Positions 61,365 through 64,000 of a DNA stretch of 64,000 nt are shown one piece after another (within the stretch, counting starts at the first letter, position 1; every line of letters begins with the position of its first letter). A program made the position numbers and the translations under genes. The notes under the pieces were generated by a model, which saw only the letters and a list, made by a program, of their open reading frames with translations, did not search any database and was not told the origin of the DNA. The DNA is from Thermoplasmatota archaeon (GTDB lineage: Archaea; Thermoplasmatota; Thermoplasmata; Lutacidiplasmatales; JAMCUS01): contig JAMCUS010000019.1 of NCBI GenBank assembly GCA_023379385.1, forward strand, positions 43,788 through 107,787, written 5' to 3'.

Positions 61365-61872
61365 GTTGATCAATTCTCAACTTTACTAATGAATCCATCT
61401 TAATATTCATATTTGATAGAAGTTCATTACCACCTTCGTTTCTATCAACTACCGCTATAACCCTGTCAACTGAGACCTTTATCTCTTTCAGCAGTTGAAC
61501 AGTTTCAGCAACACTTTTTCCAGTAGTAATAACATCATCTACTACAAGGACGTGACCTTCTTTAAGTTTGCCTACAAATCTATCAGTGATACCATGCTCT
61601 CTTTTTTCTTTTCTCACAATTACATATGGTATATCCAATTTAAGCGATAGAGCTACAATAAGAGGCACGGCTCCAAGTTCCATACCGACTATGCAACTGA
61701 ACTCTTTTCCTACCAATTGAGAAAATTGTTCAGTTATAATGGTTAAAATTTTGGGATCTGTAACAGCCTCCTTTATATCCACGTAAAAATCAGAGATCTT
61801 ACCTGAAGTAAGTTTAAACTTTCCATGCTTTATAGCCCCCGCTTTAACAAGCATATCGTATATATCTACCAT
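61351..61872 (-). CDS. pyrE: Orotate phosphoribosyltransferase
   Basis: Forms OMP from orotate and PRPP in pyrimidine synthesis. 173 aa: KHGKFKLTSGKISDFYVDIKEA near the N-terminus, VIVRKEKREHG (flexible loop with the catalytic Lys) and the PRPP motif VLVVDDVITTGKSVAE. The start overlaps the carS stop by 7 nt (ATGGTAG). Confidence 0.95.
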   Translation of the reverse strand: MVDIYDMLVKAGAIKHGKFKLTSGKISDFYVDIKEAVTDPKILTIITEQFSQLVGKEFSCIVGMELGAVPLIVALSLKLDIPYVIVRKEKREHGITDRFVGKLKEGHVLVVDDVITTGKSVAETVQLLKEIKVSVDRVIAVVDRNEGGNELLSNMNIKMDSLVKLRIDQHVGT

Positions 61873-62429
61873 GCTACATCCTTTCTCCTCATTAAATATG
61901 CAAAGACATTTGCAGTTTTATGAATAATAAAGGTGAATATTACTGCTATCATTACATCTTCTATAGATATAAAATATTTCAAAAAGAAATTTGTCACAAA
62001 TAAATAGGTAAAAAGAAAGGTACATAAAAGGAAGGATAATTGATCCACGCCAGGAAGTTCAGAACCACTTTTATATCCCAGTCTCCTTTTTACAAATGAT
62101 CCTATAAGATCTCCTAACATAGCACTGAATGACAGGGTAATAATGATAAGTGCTGCCTCTGTATAATTGCTGCTGAAAGGCGGTACAATCATATATATAT
62201 AGTTCCTGGCAACGTATTGTTGAAGTAAACCCAGCAGGAACCCCAGAGAGATACCACCTATAAAACCTCTCCACGTTTTACCTTTGCCAAAAATCCTGTT
62301 TCCTTTATAACTTCTGCCAAAATCTATGGGTTTACCACCTCCAACAAGAAGTGCAGCTGAATTTGCAAAATAGGAAGGCAGGAGCAACCATAGTATAAGA
62401 ACCACTTTGTAAAATAGATCTGATAGCAT
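61866..62429 (-). CDS. carS: CDP-archaeol synthase
   Basis: Transfers CTP to the unsaturated archaetidic acid in archaeal lipid synthesis. 187 aa with about five membrane segments. The conserved cytoplasmic block is ANSAALLVGGGKPIDFGRSYKG, then FGKGKTWRGFIGG; the second is GDLIGSFVKRRLGYKSGSELPGVDQLSF. These are diagnostic for the CarS (DUF46) family. First gene of the operon with pyrE and endA. Confidence 0.93.
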   Translation of the reverse strand: MLSDLFYKVVLILWLLLPSYFANSAALLVGGGKPIDFGRSYKGNRIFGKGKTWRGFIGGISLGFLLGLLQQYVARNYIYMIVPPFSSNYTEAALIIITLSFSAMLGDLIGSFVKRRLGYKSGSELPGVDQLSFLLCTFLFTYLFVTNFFLKYFISIEDVMIAVIFTFIIHKTANVFAYLMRRKDVAW

Positions 62430-62690
62430 CTCTGAACATTAAATGATTATAATATAAAATCCTTTGTTGATTATTTAAAGGATGTGGTATAACTTGCTCT
62501 GTTAAACAAATGCCAGATTGAATTAATATGTTATTATATTAGTTATTAAATATTTATATAAAATCAATCCAGACTAAACAGAATAGGGTTTCAATAAAAT
62601 TAAAATAGACAGATTGTGTTATGCAAATTAAAATTATTATGTAATTTATTGAGTAACTTTTTATATTACATATATCGTATCAGATGTAGT

Positions 62691-63707
62691 ATGATACCTG
62701 CAATTTTTTTCTTGGAAAAATTCAGAAGAGTACTCAAAAAAAATTTTATAAAAGTACTTTTTGCATTAGCAATCGTTATAACATACGGCACATTTTCAGA
62801 ATATTATCTTGAACGAAATGTGAATGGCACAGGCGTAACAAATCTATTCAATAGCCTGTGGTTCGTTGTACAGACTATAACTACGGTAGGATACGGTGAT
62901 ACACCGGTAATTGGATTTTGGGGACGAATTAATGCAATGGTCCTCATGCTCGTAGGAATTGGTATATTGGGCCTGTTTACAGCAAGTTTAGCCAGTGTTA
63001 TGATGGATTATTCGCTTCAAAAGTTGTCTGGCAATATTAGCATAAACAGAAGGGATCATGTAGTTATATGCAACTGGAATCCTGTAGCAAAAGATGTTAT
63101 TTTGCAGCTTAATAAACTGTACCCTTATATTGTACTCTTATCGCCGGAAGAAAAAAGTCCTACAGAGGAGGTAATATTTGTTAAAGGGACGTGTCTTCAT
63201 ACGTCTGATTTAGAGAAGGCAAATGTAAAAAACGCTAAAACTGTCATTATACTTTCTGAAGTTATTGTAGATGGGGATCTTGCAAGTGCCTATGACGCAA
63301 AAACTATACTGGGTGTTATGAATGTAAGGAAATTAAGCAAAAATGTTCATATAGTAGTGGAGTTGCTGAAAGAGGATAGCAGTGAAAATGCAAAAATGGC
63401 TGGTGCAAATGAATTGATAATAAAAGGTAAGGTATCAAGCAGGTTGATATCCAAAGGATCCATTTATCCTGGAAGTATTGAAGTTATAGATCATCTATTA
63501 GCGTCTAAAAGCGGTTTAGAGATTGTTGAAGAACCCCTTCCAGATTGGGCTAAAGGTAAGGTATATGCTAACGTTGTTAAACAGATGATTGAAAAAAATG
63601 TTACATGCATTGGCATTAAAGATAAAAACGGTATAAAATTGAATCCATCACCAGATTATATTCTATCTGGTGGTAATGTCATATGCATTAAATCCGATAA
63701 AAGGTAA
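62691..63707 (+). CDS. MthK-like potassium channel with RCK domain
   Basis: 338 aa from ATG 62691. Two membrane segments (about 20-40 and 72-100) flank a pore with the TTVGYGDT selectivity filter (about 64-71). The RCK (TrkA-N) domain follows from about 115: DHVVICNWNPVAKDVILQL, then EVIFVKGTCLHTSDLEKANV. A terminal TrkA-C-like segment ends the protein. The Rossmann glycine motif is altered (CNWNPVA), as in MthK-type RCKs that bind Ca2+ rather than NAD. Alternative upstream starts within the frame add a low-complexity tail and are less likely. Confidence 0.9.
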   Translation: MIPAIFFLEKFRRVLKKNFIKVLFALAIVITYGTFSEYYLERNVNGTGVTNLFNSLWFVVQTITTVGYGDTPVIGFWGRINAMVLMLVGIGILGLFTASLASVMMDYSLQKLSGNISINRRDHVVICNWNPVAKDVILQLNKLYPYIVLLSPEEKSPTEEVIFVKGTCLHTSDLEKANVKNAKTVIILSEVIVDGDLASAYDAKTILGVMNVRKLSKNVHIVVELLKEDSSENAKMAGANELIIKGKVSSRLISKGSIYPGSIEVIDHLLASKSGLEIVEEPLPDWAKGKVYANVVKQMIEKNVTCIGIKDKNGIKLNPSPDYILSGGNVICIKSDKR

Positions 63708-63731
63708 ATACATTATACAAAAATAATTTAA

Positions 63732-63879
63732 AGGAACAATATTTCATTGCCCGAACCGTGGATTTGAGCTTCATGTAGACCTCAATGCATCAAGAAACAT
63801 TGAGGTGCTCAGTAAATCTGACCAGAGTTTGGACATTAACCAAAAAATACTCCGTACTGGCATACATAATAATTTGTAG
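63732..63879 (+). pseudogene. tnpB C-terminal remnant
   Basis: Reads FHCPNRGFELHVDLNASRNI, which is the last zinc-finger half and the D-L-N-A-S-R-N-I catalytic motif of an IS605-family TnpB. It then ends at TAG 63877-63879. The rest is absent. It is close to the family of the dead tnpB at 17.8-19.2 kb. Confidence 0.75.
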
Positions 63880-63891
63880 TATTAATTAAAA

Positions 63892-64000
63892 TTAATTCGT
63901 AGCTAAAGCATCTATATTAAGCGTTTTGATTATCTCCTTTTCTTCCACCCCCATATTCTCCTGTATGATTTTATCAGCAGTACCTAAACAGATATCCATA
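63892..64000 (-). CDS. Partial gene, C-terminus only (runs off the window)
   Basis: An open minus-strand frame from the window edge to a TAA at 63892-63894: MDICLGTADKIIQENMGVEE through KTLNIDALATN. Too short to identify. The frame is open at the edge, so the start lies outside. Confidence 0.4.
   Translation of the reverse strand, partial: MDICLGTADKIIQENMGVEEKEIIKTLNIDALATN

Noticed and set aside
62459..62483. Inverted repeat ATCCTTT...AAAGGAT upstream of the carS operon
   Set aside because: The arms are only 7 bp and AT-rich; this could easily be chance, and no related site was seen elsewhere.

Overview
The window is a chromosomal segment of an AT-rich archaeon. The domain is clear from the translation genes: archaeal EF-1A, ribosomal proteins S10, L1, L10 (P0-like) and L12 (P1-like, with a charged alanine/lysine-rich tail ending SSLFGD), aEF-1B, ABCE1, Trm5, TrmI, a tRNA-splicing endonuclease and CDP-archaeol synthase. 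EF-1A, the class II ribonucleotide reductase and the TCA genes are compatible with a Thermoplasmata-type euryarchaeote, but I cannot place it further from sequence alone. Many genes look leaderless (TATA-like box about 25 nt upstream of the ATG), while genes inside operons have GAGGTG/GGTGA-type ribosome binding sites.

Layout. 0-13 kb: aroD-aroE fusion, fumarase, an IS605-like tnpB element, isoaspartyl methyltransferase, aconitase, a compact aminotransferase-trmI-CBS/ParB operon and an acyl-CoA dehydrogenase. 12.3-14 kb: an accessory island with an HTH/PD-(D/E)XK-like gene and nested inverted repeats. 14-24 kb: a tRNA-Gly with two introns, a flippase, AsnRS, a dead tnpB, a regulator, Hsp20, transposase debris, tRNA-Leu, a stand-alone secretion-ATPase N-domain and isocitrate dehydrogenase. 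24-29 kb: RND exporter and a decayed tnpB element. 29-33 kb: EF-1A/S10/L1/L10/L12. 33-41 kb: CysRS, synthetase-only AsnB, ABCE1, glutamine synthetase, a TPR protein and Trm5. 41-48.6 kb: a giant 2163-aa AglB/STT3, an overlapping secreted partner, a zinc ribbon and aEF-1B. 48.7-55 kb: Nog1-like GTPase, tRNA-Pro, SerRS and class II RNR. 55-64 kb: intron-containing tRNA-Ser, transposase remnants, peroxiredoxin, amidohydrolase, a 107-bp MITE, an epimerase, a phosphoribosyltransferase, the carS-pyrE-endA operon and a potassium channel.

How it fits together. Fumarase, aconitase, isocitrate dehydrogenase, acyl-CoA dehydrogenase and glutamine synthetase point to a heterotrophic TCA-based metabolism with ammonia assimilation. 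AglB, the flippase and sequon-rich exported loops point to a heavily N-glycosylated surface. The most notable signal is in the tRNA genes. Two of the four (Gly-UCC and Ser-GCU) carry 13-14 nt introns inside the T-loop at position 59/60, and Gly has a second intron at 37/38. All three introns can be folded with the same minimal relaxed bulge-helix geometry, and a tandem-repeat EndA endonuclease that would have to remove them lies in the same window.

Mobile DNA is abundant but mostly dead: two copies of one tnpB element with a conserved terminal hairpin, remnants of a second tnpB family at four sites, and a repeated IS end found near the glnA and possibly the acnA promoter.
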